A DNA stretch of 64,000 nucleotides, taken from the NCBI GenBank assembly GCA_020025595.1, contig JAHHRV010000001.1:62001-126000 (forward strand). Reading direction: 5' to 3'. Numbering within the stretch: position 1 is the first letter of the stretch; every line of letters begins with the position of its first letter. The translations under genes were made by a program, and so were the position numbers. The stretch is from Oscillospiraceae bacterium. GTDB taxonomy: Bacteria > Bacillota > Clostridia > Oscillospirales > Oscillospiraceae. Positions 25,567-33,230 of this stretch are shown in pieces. The notes under the pieces are model-generated. The model did no database searches. It was not told the DNA's origin and saw nothing but the letters and a program-made list of their open reading frames with translations.

Positions 25567-26873
25567 TTGTTCTTGGCCTCCCTTAGTTCTTGTTTACCCT
25601 TGCGGAAACGCTCCACCAGGGGCAGTTTGCCGGGGCAGGTGAATGCGCAGCTGCCGCATTCCATGCAGTCCATGATGTTCAGACGCTCCAGCTGGTCCAG
25701 CCGCTGCGCGTTTACATAGCGGTACATATAAAGGGGCTGCAGATGCATGGGACAAACAGAAATGCACTTGCCGCAGCGCAGGCAGACGGGGTTTTCTGCA
25801 GCGCCGTTGCGATCCTTCAGCAGGCACAGGATGGAGTTGGTCGCCTTGATGACAGGAACGGACAGGTCGCTCTGTGCAATGCCCATCATGGGGCCACCGC
25901 TGATGACCCGCTCGGTGCGCTCATTCAGTCCGTCGGCGGTTTCAATCAGATCCCGGAAGGGAGTGCCGATGCGAACAATAAAGTTCTGAGGGGTGTTGAT
26001 CGCCTCACCGGAAACGGTGACGATTCTCTGAATGACAGGCATACCCAGTCGGACAGCCCGGTAGATTGCGGCAAAGGTGGACACATTGAACACGGCGCAG
26101 CCTACGCTCACCGGCAGCTTGCCGGGAGGAACCTGACGGCCGGTAACAGACTGAATCAGCTGCTTTTCAGAGCCCTGGGGGTAACGGGTGGGCAGTACCA
26201 GCAGCTCGATTGCGGGGAAACCGCCAAGCAGGGTCTTGACCTTTTCAATGGCCTCTTTCTTGTTGTCTTCCACTGCCAGAACGATGCGTTCAGGCTTCAG
26301 GATGTGATAAAGGATCATCATGCCTTCCAGAACATGGTCCGGATTTGTCCGCAGCAGGGTGTCGTCTGCGGTGATGTAGGGCTCACATTCGCAGGCATTG
26401 GCGATCAGAGTGTCCACATGGCCCATGGAAGACAGAGCCTTCACATTGCCGGGGAATGCAGCACCGCCCATGCCGACAATACCGGCCTCGCGAATGGTGT
26501 GCAGAACCTCGTCGGGGTCCATCTGGTCAGCGGGGATGTCGCTGGTTTTGTAGTCAATGGTGGTGTCCTGATAATCGTTGTCGATGACGATGGCATTGAC
26601 CATGCGTCCGCCGGGATGGGGGCGGGGCTCGATGGCAACGACTGTGCCGGAGACGGAAGCGTGGACAGGTACACACAGACCTTCGCCGTCGCCGATCTTC
26701 TGACCGCGCAGAACCTTGTCGCCGACTTTCACCAGAGGCTCACAGGGAGCGCCGATGTGCTGGGACAGGGGGATGATAACCTGCTTCGGGATTACAGGAT
26801 CAGAAGGTGTGGATTTTGCGGACATTTCCTTGCGGTATGCAGGGTGGATTCCACCAAAAAACAGGTGTTTCAT
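25563..26873 (-). CDS. rnfC: RnfC-like NADH-oxidising iron-sulfur flavoprotein
   Basis: The 436-aa protein starts MKHLFFGGIHPAYRKEMSAK. An N-terminal barrel-sandwich region (VKVGDKVLRGQKIGDGEG) is followed by an NADH/FMN Rossmann-like region with GMGGAAFPGNVK and the SLBB-like part VGCAVFNVSTFAAI. Two [4Fe-4S] motifs follow, CLRCGKCISVCP and CMECGSCAFTCP, near residues 360-415. In Rnf and Nqr complexes this subunit exchanges electrons with NAD(H). Here the ferredoxin-side subunit RnfB is missing, so the chain may run from NADH outward. GAGGTGAAAGA precedes the ATG. It follows apbE by 22 nt. Confidence 0.94.
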   Translation of the reverse strand: MKHLFFGGIHPAYRKEMSAKSTPSDPVIPKQVIIPLSQHIGAPCEPLVKVGDKVLRGQKIGDGEGLCVPVHASVSGTVVAIEPRPHPGGRMVNAIVIDNDYQDTTIDYKTSDIPADQMDPDEVLHTIREAGIVGMGGAAFPGNVKALSSMGHVDTLIANACECEPYITADDTLLRTNPDHVLEGMMILYHILKPERIVLAVEDNKKEAIEKVKTLLGGFPAIELLVLPTRYPQGSEKQLIQSVTGRQVPPGKLPVSVGCAVFNVSTFAAIYRAVRLGMPVIQRIVTVSGEAINTPQNFIVRIGTPFRDLIETADGLNERTERVISGGPMMGIAQSDLSVPVIKATNSILCLLKDRNGAAENPVCLRCGKCISVCPMHLQPLYMYRYVNAQRLDQLERLNIMDCMECGSCAFTCPGKLPLVERFRKGKQELREAKNK

Positions 26874-26895
26874 TCTTTCACCTCGTTCACTTTCA

Positions 26896-27918
26896 TTAGG
26901 TTCGAATTAAATCCCGGAAACCGGGACTGTAATAGTAATTTCCTTGGGCATCGACCCACATGGCCTGGGCATCAAAGCGGTCCAGAAGAGCCTGTCCCTG
27001 CTCCTGAGGAAGCAGGAAGAGCGCCGTTGACAAAGCATCGGCAAGGCCGGAATCGGGACATACAATGGTGACAGATCGCCAGTATGCGGCGGGATACAGA
27101 GTTTCCGGGTCGATGATGTGGTGGTAGGGTTTGCCATCCACCACGAAGTAGCGCTGATAGTCACCGCTGGTGACAACGCTGCTGTCTGTTACGAAGAGGG
27201 TATGCAGATATTCGCTTTGGTTATCGGGATCGGTGATGCCAACCACCCATGGGATACCGGACGGGTCTTTCGGCCCGGTGGCGCGGACATTACCGCCCAC
27301 GCTGATGAGCAGCCCGGAGGGCGCATTTTTTGCAGCCTTCTCGGTAGACCAGCCTTTTGCCACGGCGCCCACATCCAGGCGGGCCTCCGGGTCGGTGAGA
27401 TAGACGGTGGATGCTTTTTCGTCAATGACCAGACAATCCATTCCCTTGTGAAGGGACGCTTCTTTCAGCGCAGCTTCGTCGGGAAGCTTTGCATTTGCGG
27501 GATTGTCCAGGCCTTCGGTCCGGGCCTGGTGCCACAGATAGAGGACACTGCCCATGGTGACATCTACTTTGTGCTGGGTAGCCTCGTAAAATTCCCTGCA
27601 GTCGGACAGCAGCTCGATGATGCGGCTGTCTACCACCACAGGGGCGATGCCTGCCTGGTCATTAACGGTTTTCAGGTTGTTGACACCATCGTAATCGTGA
27701 TAAATATCAAACAGCTGATGGTATTCAAGCAGATCATCATGGATGGCCTGCGCCTTTTCATGAAAGGCCTGTTCGCTGCTGTCTCTTCCGACGATGGTGG
27801 TTACGGTGTCAAACAGAGTCAGAAAACTTGCCTGATATTGGGTTTGTTCCGACTCCTGAGTGGCGGCGCAGCCACACAGGCTCAGGGCCAGAATCACGGG
27901 AAGGATTCTACGAAGCAT
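26896..27918 (-). CDS. apbE: FAD:protein FMN transferase (ApbE) lipoprotein
   Basis: The 340-aa protein has a lipoprotein signal (LPVILALSLCGC, Cys17), placing it outside the membrane. ApbE attaches FMN from FAD to Thr residues of partner proteins. Family motifs include YHQLFDIYHDYDGVNNLKTVN, DVTMGSVLYLWHQAR, LDVGAVAKGWSTEKAA, SVGGNVRATG and YHHIIDPETLYPA. It lies in the same operon as rnfD and rnfG, both with matching flavinylation motifs. Length is typical. Start ATG 27918; promoter inferred upstream of the preceding lipoprotein. Confidence 0.95.
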   Translation of the reverse strand: MLRRILPVILALSLCGCAATQESEQTQYQASFLTLFDTVTTIVGRDSSEQAFHEKAQAIHDDLLEYHQLFDIYHDYDGVNNLKTVNDQAGIAPVVVDSRIIELLSDCREFYEATQHKVDVTMGSVLYLWHQARTEGLDNPANAKLPDEAALKEASLHKGMDCLVIDEKASTVYLTDPEARLDVGAVAKGWSTEKAAKNAPSGLLISVGGNVRATGPKDPSGIPWVVGITDPDNQSEYLHTLFVTDSSVVTSGDYQRYFVVDGKPYHHIIDPETLYPAAYWRSVTIVCPDSGLADALSTALFLLPQEQGQALLDRFDAQAMWVDAQGNYYYSPGFRDLIRT

Positions 27919-27954
27919 GGCTTCACCTGCTTATTTCATATAGTATAGGTTTGT

Positions 27955-27989
27955 GCCGTAGCGAACCGAAAAATCCGATCCACTACGGC
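27955..27989 (-). other. Intercistronic hairpin between the duplicated lipoprotein gene and apbE
   Basis: GCCGTAG and CTACGGC pair across a loop of about 20 nt. There is no T-run, so it is more likely a processing or partial-readthrough element than a full terminator (inference). Confidence 0.4.
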
Positions 27990-27997
27990 ATTGTTCA

Positions 27998-29071
27998 TTA
28001 GTTGCCTGCGGCAGCCTTTGCAATCAGAGCCTGGAAACCAGCGATGGAGATGGTCACAGAGGAAGAAAGGTCTGCATCAGCAGGAGCGGTTTTTTCGTCA
28101 ACAGCGATGCCGGATACCTCGGCAGCGGTCTTGCCGGTGACATATGCAGCGAAGGAAGCAGCCTGCTCGTTCCACTCGAACTTGGCGCCGCCCCATGCCT
28201 TCATGCCGTAGTTTTCGCCCAGCTGATTCTTGGTCAGCACGGGTGCAGCAAGATCAGTGGTGATGGTGCCGGTCTGGTCGAAGTTGATCTTGGCCTGCAG
28301 GGAATCGATGTAGCAGGAGGTGATGGTCTCGCCGTCCATGGTCATGGCGGTGACGGTTGCGTCCAGCTGTGCAAGGCCGGCATTTTCTGCATCGGCAGGA
28401 GTGCTGTCGGAAACCTGGTTCATGGTTGCCAGCTTCAGCTGGTCGCCGGACTGTGCGCCCATGTGGGCTGCATTGGCAACAGCAGCTTCAACAGCGGAAA
28501 CGAAACCGCCCAGATAGATGGTAGCGGTGGAAGCCAGGTCTGCATCAGCAGCCATGCCGGCTTCGGTGATAGCACCGCTGCGCAGCTGCTCGACGGTCTT
28601 GCCCTGGGCATAAGCTGCCAGAGCGGCGACCTGCTCGTTCCATTCATACTTGGCACCGCCGTAGGCCTTCATGCCGTACTGCTCGCCCAGTTCGTTCTTG
28701 GTGGGAACAGGAGCGTTCAGGTCGGAAGTGATGGCACCGGTGGTGTCGAACTTCACAGAGGCGGGGATGCTGTCAATGATGCAGGACTCGATGATGCCAT
28801 CGTCAGTGACGGTGACAGCAACGACGGTTACATCGTACTTGGCTTCGCCTTCTGCTTCAGCAGTAGCGCTGACGCTCTCGCCGATGGTGGGGATGATGGC
28901 AAGACCGGTCTTCACTGCACCTGCAGCGGAAGTAGCGGCGGTGGAATCGGCGGAAGTGCTGGGTGCAGCTTCGGTGATGACGGGGCTGTAGACCACAGTT
29001 GTTCCGGTACATCCGGAGAACAGGGCAAGCACCAGAGCCAGTGACAACAGAATTGTCAGGTTCTTTTTCAT
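27998..29071 (-). CDS. Lipoprotein with a tandem-duplicated domain, first gene of the rnf-like operon
   Basis: The 357-aa protein has a lipoprotein signal (LVLALFSGC, Cys21) and a Ser/Thr/Ala-rich linker. Two homologous modules follow, at about residues 75-200 and 235-355. Each contains T(K/L)NELGE-YGMKA-GGAK-EWNEQ followed by an AAYA/V-GKT stretch and ends in a V/A-T-I beta strand plus helix. The modules lack the S-G-A-T flavinylation motif, so they are not obvious ApbE substrates. Fold resemblance to FMN-binding domains is possible but unproven. As the surface-exposed first gene upstream of apbE and rnfCDG it is a candidate extracellular partner. GGAGGTCCCC precedes the ATG. Confidence 0.87.
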   Translation of the reverse strand: MKKNLTILLSLALVLALFSGCTGTTVVYSPVITEAAPSTSADSTAATSAAGAVKTGLAIIPTIGESVSATAEAEGEAKYDVTVVAVTVTDDGIIESCIIDSIPASVKFDTTGAITSDLNAPVPTKNELGEQYGMKAYGGAKYEWNEQVAALAAYAQGKTVEQLRSGAITEAGMAADADLASTATIYLGGFVSAVEAAVANAAHMGAQSGDQLKLATMNQVSDSTPADAENAGLAQLDATVTAMTMDGETITSCYIDSLQAKINFDQTGTITTDLAAPVLTKNQLGENYGMKAWGGAKFEWNEQAASFAAYVTGKTAAEVSGIAVDEKTAPADADLSSSVTISIAGFQALIAKAAAGN

Positions 29072-29127
29072 AATAGGGGACCTCCAAATTTATTCATTAT
29101 GCTCGTTTTTTCAACGATTTCGCTATA

Positions 29128-29136
29128 ATTGTATCA
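29128..29136 (-). promoter_or_regulatory. Possible extended -10 promoter of the rnf-like operon
   Basis: On the minus strand TGA directly precedes TACAAT (29128-29133), an extended -10 form. No good -35 is present. It is the best candidate in the 29072-29182 gap. Confidence 0.4.
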
Positions 29137-29181
29137 ATACGAACTTAATGTTTGATTACTCTAATCTTAATAATTGTTAAG

Positions 29182-29219
29182 AAAACAAAAAGACTGCACA
29201 CATGGGGGGTGTGCAGTCT
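29182..29219 (-). terminator. Terminator of the histidine kinase gene
   Basis: AGACTGCACAC (29191-29201) pairs with GTGTGCAGTCT (29209-29219). On the minus strand TTTTTGTTTTC follows. Confidence 0.9.
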
Positions 29220-29223
29220 AAGA

Positions 29224-30255
29224 TTATAGGGAAGGAATCTGCGGGGGCTCTGCCACTCTCGGCAAGGTGACAGTGAAGGAGGTGCCGACTCCTGGGGTGG
29301 AATCCACCTGAATGTTTCCGTGATGATCTTCCACCACCTGAGCAACGATGGCAAGACCCAGACCGGTGCCTTTTCCGGCTTCCTTGGTGGTGTAGAACGG
29401 GTCGAAAATGTGGGGGAGCACATCCGGAGCAATGCCGCAGCCGTTGTCTGTCAGGCGGATGTGAATGGTGTCTTCATCAAACCAGGTTTCGATTTTCAGA
29501 AGGCCATCCTGATTTTCCACAGCGTGGAAGCTGTTGATGATCAGATTCAGCAGCAGCTGGGAAAGCTGGATTTCGTTGGCCTGAATCCGCTGATCCCAGC
29601 AGTTGAGTGCCAGCTTGATCTCCAGATTCTTTGGTCGGGCTGGGGCAACCACATCCAGTGTCTTTTTCACCAGATCGTCAGGGGACACCTGACGGAAGGT
29701 GGTGGAGGTGTTCTTTCGGGAAAGGTCCGAGAGTCGGGAAATGATGGTTTTTGCCTTCCGGGAGGAGTTATAGATCTCCAGAATGTCGTCATACAGATCG
29801 GTTTCCTCGGGAGGGAGCTTTTCCAGAGCCATCATGGAGTAACCCATGATGGGAGTCAGCAGATTGTTGAATTCGTGGGCGATACTGGAAGTCATTGTGC
29901 CCATGATTTCAAGTCTTTGATGGTGAGCCAGCTGCTGCTGCTTTTTGTTGAGCTCGTCCATAGCCTGATTCTTTTTCTGAAGTGCGGAGATTTCTCGACG
30001 GCTCTTGTTTGCCAGAGAGAAAAAGGTCAGCAGCATGGTGAACACGCCTGCTGCGGATATTCCGCCGCAAATGGCCAGCTTCAGCGCCACAAGCCGCAGC
30101 GGTTTAAGCAGATGGTCGTGCTGGCCGCAGGAGATGACCACATTTTCATAAATATGAAAAGCGCGATATGCCATAATGCTGCCAAACAGGATGAGAATTG
30201 CAGATGCAATCAGCGCAATCGTAAACCTGGCGTGGGTACGGATGGTTCGTTTCAC
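29224..30255 (-). CDS. Sensor histidine kinase (NtrB/HisKA type)
   Basis: The 343-aa protein has two N-terminal helices (TIALIASAILILFGSIMAYRA and an AICGGISAAGVFTMLLTFF segment) flanking a short outer loop of about 35 residues. A coiled coil (residues about 88-115) leads to the H-box MTSSIAHEFNNLLTPIMGY. The ATPase domain shows NLIINSFHAVEN (N-box), DNGCGIAPD (G1), FDPFYTTK (F) and GKGTGLGLAIV (G2). The small sensor loop cannot bind much, so it may sense a membrane or cytosolic cue. It is divergent from the response regulator at 30340, the probable partner. Adjacent to the rnf-like operon. Confidence 0.92.
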   Translation of the reverse strand: MKRTIRTHARFTIALIASAILILFGSIMAYRAFHIYENVVISCGQHDHLLKPLRLVALKLAICGGISAAGVFTMLLTFFSLANKSRREISALQKKNQAMDELNKKQQQLAHHQRLEIMGTMTSSIAHEFNNLLTPIMGYSMMALEKLPPEETDLYDDILEIYNSSRKAKTIISRLSDLSRKNTSTTFRQVSPDDLVKKTLDVVAPARPKNLEIKLALNCWDQRIQANEIQLSQLLLNLIINSFHAVENQDGLLKIETWFDEDTIHIRLTDNGCGIAPDVLPHIFDPFYTTKEAGKGTGLGLAIVAQVVEDHHGNIQVDSTPGVGTSFTVTLPRVAEPPQIPSL

Positions 30256-30267
30256 AGGATTTCCCCC

Positions 30268-30296
30268 TTGTCAAGCGGGTGCTTTTTGATTATACT
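30268..30296 (+). promoter_or_regulatory. Promoter of the OmpR-type regulator
   Basis: TTGTCA (30268-30273), 17-nt spacer, TATACT (30291-30296), 44 nt before the ATG. Confidence 0.75.
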
Positions 30297-30339
30297 ATCA
30301 TAAGTGATTTATAGATGTGTGTAAAGGGGGAATCTGACT

Positions 30340-31023
30340 ATGGCGGATCGTGTCCTGGTTGTAGATGATGACGAAGCAGTGCTGAATATGCTGTATAAGG
30401 TGATTCGAAGCTGTGGGCTGGAGGTACAGACAGCCACCGGCGGTGAGCAGGCGTTGGAGTTGACATCCAGAGAAAGCTTTGATCTGATTCTGCTGGATGT
30501 GAATATGCAGGGCATAGACGGATTCCAGGTGGTGGAAACACTGAGAAAACGGGGAATTAAAACGCCTATTATTATTGTAAGCGGGCGGCAGGAAGATTAT
30601 GATACGCTGTACGGTCTGGATATCGGTGCAGATGACTATGTGACAAAACCCTTCAATCCGGTGGTTTTGGGCGCAAAGGTCAAGGCTCTGATCCGGCGCA
30701 GCAAGGGCAGTCTTCCCGGAGCCAGCCAGGTGATATCAGCAGGCCCGTTCCAGTATAATACCAGCACGCTGCGTTTTTATAAGGACGGACAGGAGATCGT
30801 TCTGTCATCCAAGGAAAACGCCATGATGAAGCTGTTTATTGATAATGTGAACCGCATTTTCTCCAAGGATATGCTCTATGAGCTGATCTGGGGTGAGGCA
30901 ATCATTGACGAGAATGCCATTATGGTGTATATCAACAGACTTCGTCAGAAAATAGAAGAAGATCCGTCCAAGCCAAAGTATATTCAGACTGTCCGTGGCC
31001 TGGGATACCGGTTTGTTGTTTGA
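30340..31023 (+). CDS. OmpR-family response regulator
   Basis: The 227-aa protein has a receiver domain (RVLVVDDDEAVLNML, phospho-Asp in LILLDVNMQGIDG, conserved VSG and DYVTKPFN). A C-terminal winged helix follows, including RIFSKDMLYELIWGE and the recognition region AIMVYINRLRQKIE, ending GLGYRFV. AAGGGGGAATCTGACT precedes the ATG. It is divergent from a histidine kinase 84 nt away, so the two form a probable pair. Targets are unknown. The small membrane-protein gene 27 nt downstream is probably co-transcribed, and the neighbouring rnf-like operon is a possible regulon. Confidence 0.93.
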   Translation: MADRVLVVDDDEAVLNMLYKVIRSCGLEVQTATGGEQALELTSRESFDLILLDVNMQGIDGFQVVETLRKRGIKTPIIIVSGRQEDYDTLYGLDIGADDYVTKPFNPVVLGAKVKALIRRSKGSLPGASQVISAGPFQYNTSTLRFYKDGQEIVLSSKENAMMKLFIDNVNRIFSKDMLYELIWGEAIIDENAIMVYINRLRQKIEEDPSKPKYIQTVRGLGYRFVV

Positions 31024-31050
31024 TTGCTGATATATAGAAAGGAGATATTT

Positions 31051-31671
31051 ATGGAATTATTTTATGGCGTATTTCTGATTTGGGGTATTTTCATTTCATT
31101 TGTAATGCTGTTTGGTCTGGTTTTTTGGGTGCTGCGTTCCTTGGCAGTGTACCAGATTGCAAAGCGCAGAGGACTTGAAAATGCTTGGCTTAGTTGGATT
31201 CCTGTGGGCCGTGATTGGATGATCGGTTCTATTTCCGACCAGTATCAGTATCTGGTTCATGGAAAGGTTCGTCACCAACGCAAGATCCTGCTGGGATTTT
31301 CTATGGCATCTTTTGTATTGGGTTTGATTACCATTATTATGTCCCTTGGAATTATTACGGGAATCAGCGTGAGCGGATTGATGTATGGTGAATTCGGCTA
31401 TTATATGGCAATGCAGGGCGTTGGCATGTCATTGATGACGGTGCTCTTTTCTGTGATTGCGATTGTTGCATTTGTTTTCCGCTGCATCTGCAAATACGAT
31501 CTGTACCGTTCCTGCGAACCGCAAAATGCTGTGGCTTATTTGGTGTTGGGAATCCTGTTCGGAATTCTTGATTCGATTTTCCTGATGATCTGCCGGAACA
31601 AGGATCAGGGAATGCCTCCCAGAAAACCGGAATACACCGGTGCTGCACAGCAGGAAAAAACTTATATCTGA
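31051..31671 (+). CDS. Small integral membrane protein, unknown function
   Basis: The 206-aa protein starts at ATG 31051 after AAAGGAG. About four or five helices are predicted: FYGVFLIWGIFISFVMLFGL at the N-terminus, then LGFSMASFVLGLITIIMSLG, SLMTVLFSVIAIVAFVF and AYLVLGILFGILDSIFL. The loop AVYQIAKRRGLENAWLSWIP is typical of small Firmicutes membrane proteins of unknown role. The C-terminus is a short polar tail. It follows the response regulator by 27 nt and is probably in its operon. The terminator follows directly. Confidence 0.82.
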   Translation: MELFYGVFLIWGIFISFVMLFGLVFWVLRSLAVYQIAKRRGLENAWLSWIPVGRDWMIGSISDQYQYLVHGKVRHQRKILLGFSMASFVLGLITIIMSLGIITGISVSGLMYGEFGYYMAMQGVGMSLMTVLFSVIAIVAFVFRCICKYDLYRSCEPQNAVAYLVLGILFGILDSIFLMICRNKDQGMPPRKPEYTGAAQQEKTYI

Positions 31672-31683
31672 TGAATAAAAGAA

Positions 31684-31720
31684 CCCCGCTGCTTCGGTCA
31701 GGAGCAGCGGGGAATTTTTT
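31684..31720. terminator. Bidirectional terminator, membrane gene / ribU
   Basis: CCCCGCTGCT (31684-31693) pairs with AGCAGCGGGG (31703-31712). T-runs are present on both sides. Confidence 0.85.
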
Positions 31721-32438
31721 AGTAATTTACCTTGAACAGGGGCTTTTCCACATGCTTATACAGCAGCAGCGTCAGAACGGAAACCATGACACCTTTTACA
31801 AGATTCAGCGGAGCTACGCACAGTGCAGCAAGAGAGTACACAGAATCGATGGAGCTGTGGATGGCGGAACCCATGGAGATGATTGCTTCCACAGGGGTGC
31901 CATAGAGCTGTGCAAACTTTGGGATCAGGTAAACCGCATTGAACAGTGTTCCGAACACGGTCATAACCAGTGTGCCCAGCACCATGCCGATAATGGCGCT
32001 CTTGCGGGACTTGTTCATATGATAGACGATAGCTGCAGGCAGGATCAAGGCGCAGCCTACGACAAAATTGGCGAGATCGCCCACGAATGCAGTGGTGGTG
32101 CCTTTGATCAGCAGCTTCAGCAGAACTTTGATGCCAAGACAGCTGATGCCTGCGCTGGGTCCCAAGAAGAAACCGCACAGCAGAACCGGGATTTCAGAGA
32201 AGTCCAGCTTGTAGAAAGGCGGAGCCAGGAAAGGAACAGGAAAATCTATGATGTAAAGGATCATGGCAATGGCACTGCACATACCAACAATTGCAATCCT
32301 GCGGGAAGGGGAAAGCTTTCGTCGGGAGGGAAGAAATCGCTCTGCCAGTTTTGCAATACCGACCATGATCAGGCCGATGGCGATGCATACCAGCAGAAAA
32401 GTAAAGTTTTCTTGGATTTGTGTTAGGAGTTCGCCCAT
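31719..32438 (-). CDS. ribU: Riboflavin ECF-transporter substrate-binding subunit RibU
   Basis: The 239-aa protein has about six membrane helices in the ECF S-component pattern. Landmarks: RIAIVGMCSAIAMILYIIDFPVP, KLDFSEIPVLLCGFFLGP and TTTAFVGDLANFVVGCALIL. These match RibU, which captures riboflavin and works with the shared EcfA-EcfA'-EcfT energy module (not in this window). An FMN riboswitch and a terminator-like platform lie upstream, so expression falls when FMN is plentiful. GAGGTGTCATC precedes ATG 32438. An in-frame ATG at 32480 lies inside the riboswitch platform and was rejected. Confidence 0.95.
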   Translation of the reverse strand: MGELLTQIQENFTFLLVCIAIGLIMVGIAKLAERFLPSRRKLSPSRRIAIVGMCSAIAMILYIIDFPVPFLAPPFYKLDFSEIPVLLCGFFLGPSAGISCLGIKVLLKLLIKGTTTAFVGDLANFVVGCALILPAAIVYHMNKSRKSAIIGMVLGTLVMTVFGTLFNAVYLIPKFAQLYGTPVEAIISMGSAIHSSIDSVYSLAALCVAPLNLVKGVMVSVLTLLLYKHVEKPLFKVNY

Positions 32439-32454
32439 GATGACACCTCGTTCA

Positions 32455-32489
32455 ATAAAAATAGCGCCCCAAGAGTACACTCAGGGCGC
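32455..32489 (-). terminator. Riboswitch-controlled terminator upstream of ribU
   Basis: On the minus strand GCGCCC ... GGGCGC closes an imperfect hairpin followed by TATTTTTATTG, 16 nt before the ribU start. It fits the expression platform of the FMN riboswitch. Confidence 0.75.
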
Positions 32490-32541
32490 AATGAAATCAA
32501 GATGATCCATAGACGATGATCTACAGACAAATGGTATCCAT

Positions 32542-32650
32542 AATCTTCTTCCATCCAGACTTTACTGTCGGTTTCGGAGTTGCACCGAATCAACGCATAG
32601 CGCTCGCGGACTTTACCGCCGGTCGGGAATTACACCCTGCCCTGAAGATT
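32542..32650 (-). promoter_or_regulatory. FMN riboswitch (RFN element)
   Basis: The minus strand carries the conserved RFN blocks in order: closing helix ATCTTCAGGGCAGGGTG, AATTCCCGACCGGCGGTAAAG, CCGCGAGCG, GAATCGGTGCAACTCC, AAACCGACAGTAAAGTCTGG and ATGGAAGAAGAT. It senses FMN and controls the riboflavin importer ribU by the terminator at 32455-32489. Confidence 0.95.
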
Positions 32651-32666
32651 CTTAAGTTGTATACTG

Positions 32667-32695
32667 AGCATAGCACCGCAAGCTCAGCTTGTCAA
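32667..32695 (-). promoter_or_regulatory. Promoter of the ribU riboswitch transcript
   Basis: TTGACA (32690-32695), 17-nt spacer, TATGCT (32667-32672) on the minus strand. Its -35 box overlaps that of the divergent promoter at 32689. Confidence 0.8.
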
Positions 32696-32717
32696 GTTTT
32701 TTTCTTTGTGATAGAAT
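32689..32717 (+). promoter_or_regulatory. Promoter of the SLOG-family gene
   Basis: TTGTCA (32689-32694), 17-nt spacer, TAGAAT (32712-32717). The palindromic TTGTCAA supplies the -35 of both divergent promoters. Confidence 0.75.
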
Positions 32718-32744
32718 GACCCCAAGAAAGGCGAGGTGGCGCAG

Positions 32745-33230
32745 ATGGTGCTTGCATTTACAGGTCACAGACCGGAAAAGCTTCCCTGGGGCAGCGATGA
32801 AGCCGATTGCAGATGTCAGGCACTGAAGCTGCAGATGCAGCGGAAAATCGAGCAGGAAATTATCCGGGGGACCGGGGTGTTCTGCTGCGGAATGGCCCGG
32901 GGGTGTGATTTTTACTTTGCAGAAGCAGTTCTTTCCCTGCGGAAGCGCTATCCCGAAATTCGTCTGGAAGCATATCTGCCCTGTGAAAGCCAGCCCAGCC
33001 GATGGCCGGAGGCAGACCGGGTGAGATATCGCAGAATTCTTTCTGCATGTGACCGGGTGCATCTTCTGCAGCGTGCATACACAAAGGGGTGTATGCTGCA
33101 GCGCAACCGGATGATGATTGACGATGCAGATGCATTAATGAGCGTCTGGGATGGTTCTGCCGGCGGTACCGGGTCTGCGGTACGCTATGCCATGCGGCAG
33201 AACCGGCGCATGATTGCGTTATGGCTTTGA
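32745..33230 (+). CDS. SLOG-family protein (DUF1273/YpsA-like)
   Basis: The 161-aa protein begins MVLAFTGHRPEKLPWG, the signature of DUF1273/YpsA-like members of the SLOG (LOG/TIR-like Rossmann) superfamily. Further marks are GMARGCDFYFAEAVLSL, LEAYLPCESQPSRWPE and DDADALMSVWDGSAGGTGSAVRYA, which form the predicted nucleotide-binding pocket. These proteins are thought to bind nucleotide-derived ligands. B. subtilis YpsA influences cell division. GAGGTG lies 6 nt before ATG 32745. An in-frame GTG inside that ribosome site was rejected. Its 3' end overlaps the convergent DUF4830 gene by 12 nt. Confidence 0.87.
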   Translation: MVLAFTGHRPEKLPWGSDEADCRCQALKLQMQRKIEQEIIRGTGVFCCGMARGCDFYFAEAVLSLRKRYPEIRLEAYLPCESQPSRWPEADRVRYRRILSACDRVHLLQRAYTKGCMLQRNRMMIDDADALMSVWDGSAGGTGSAVRYAMRQNRRMIALWL

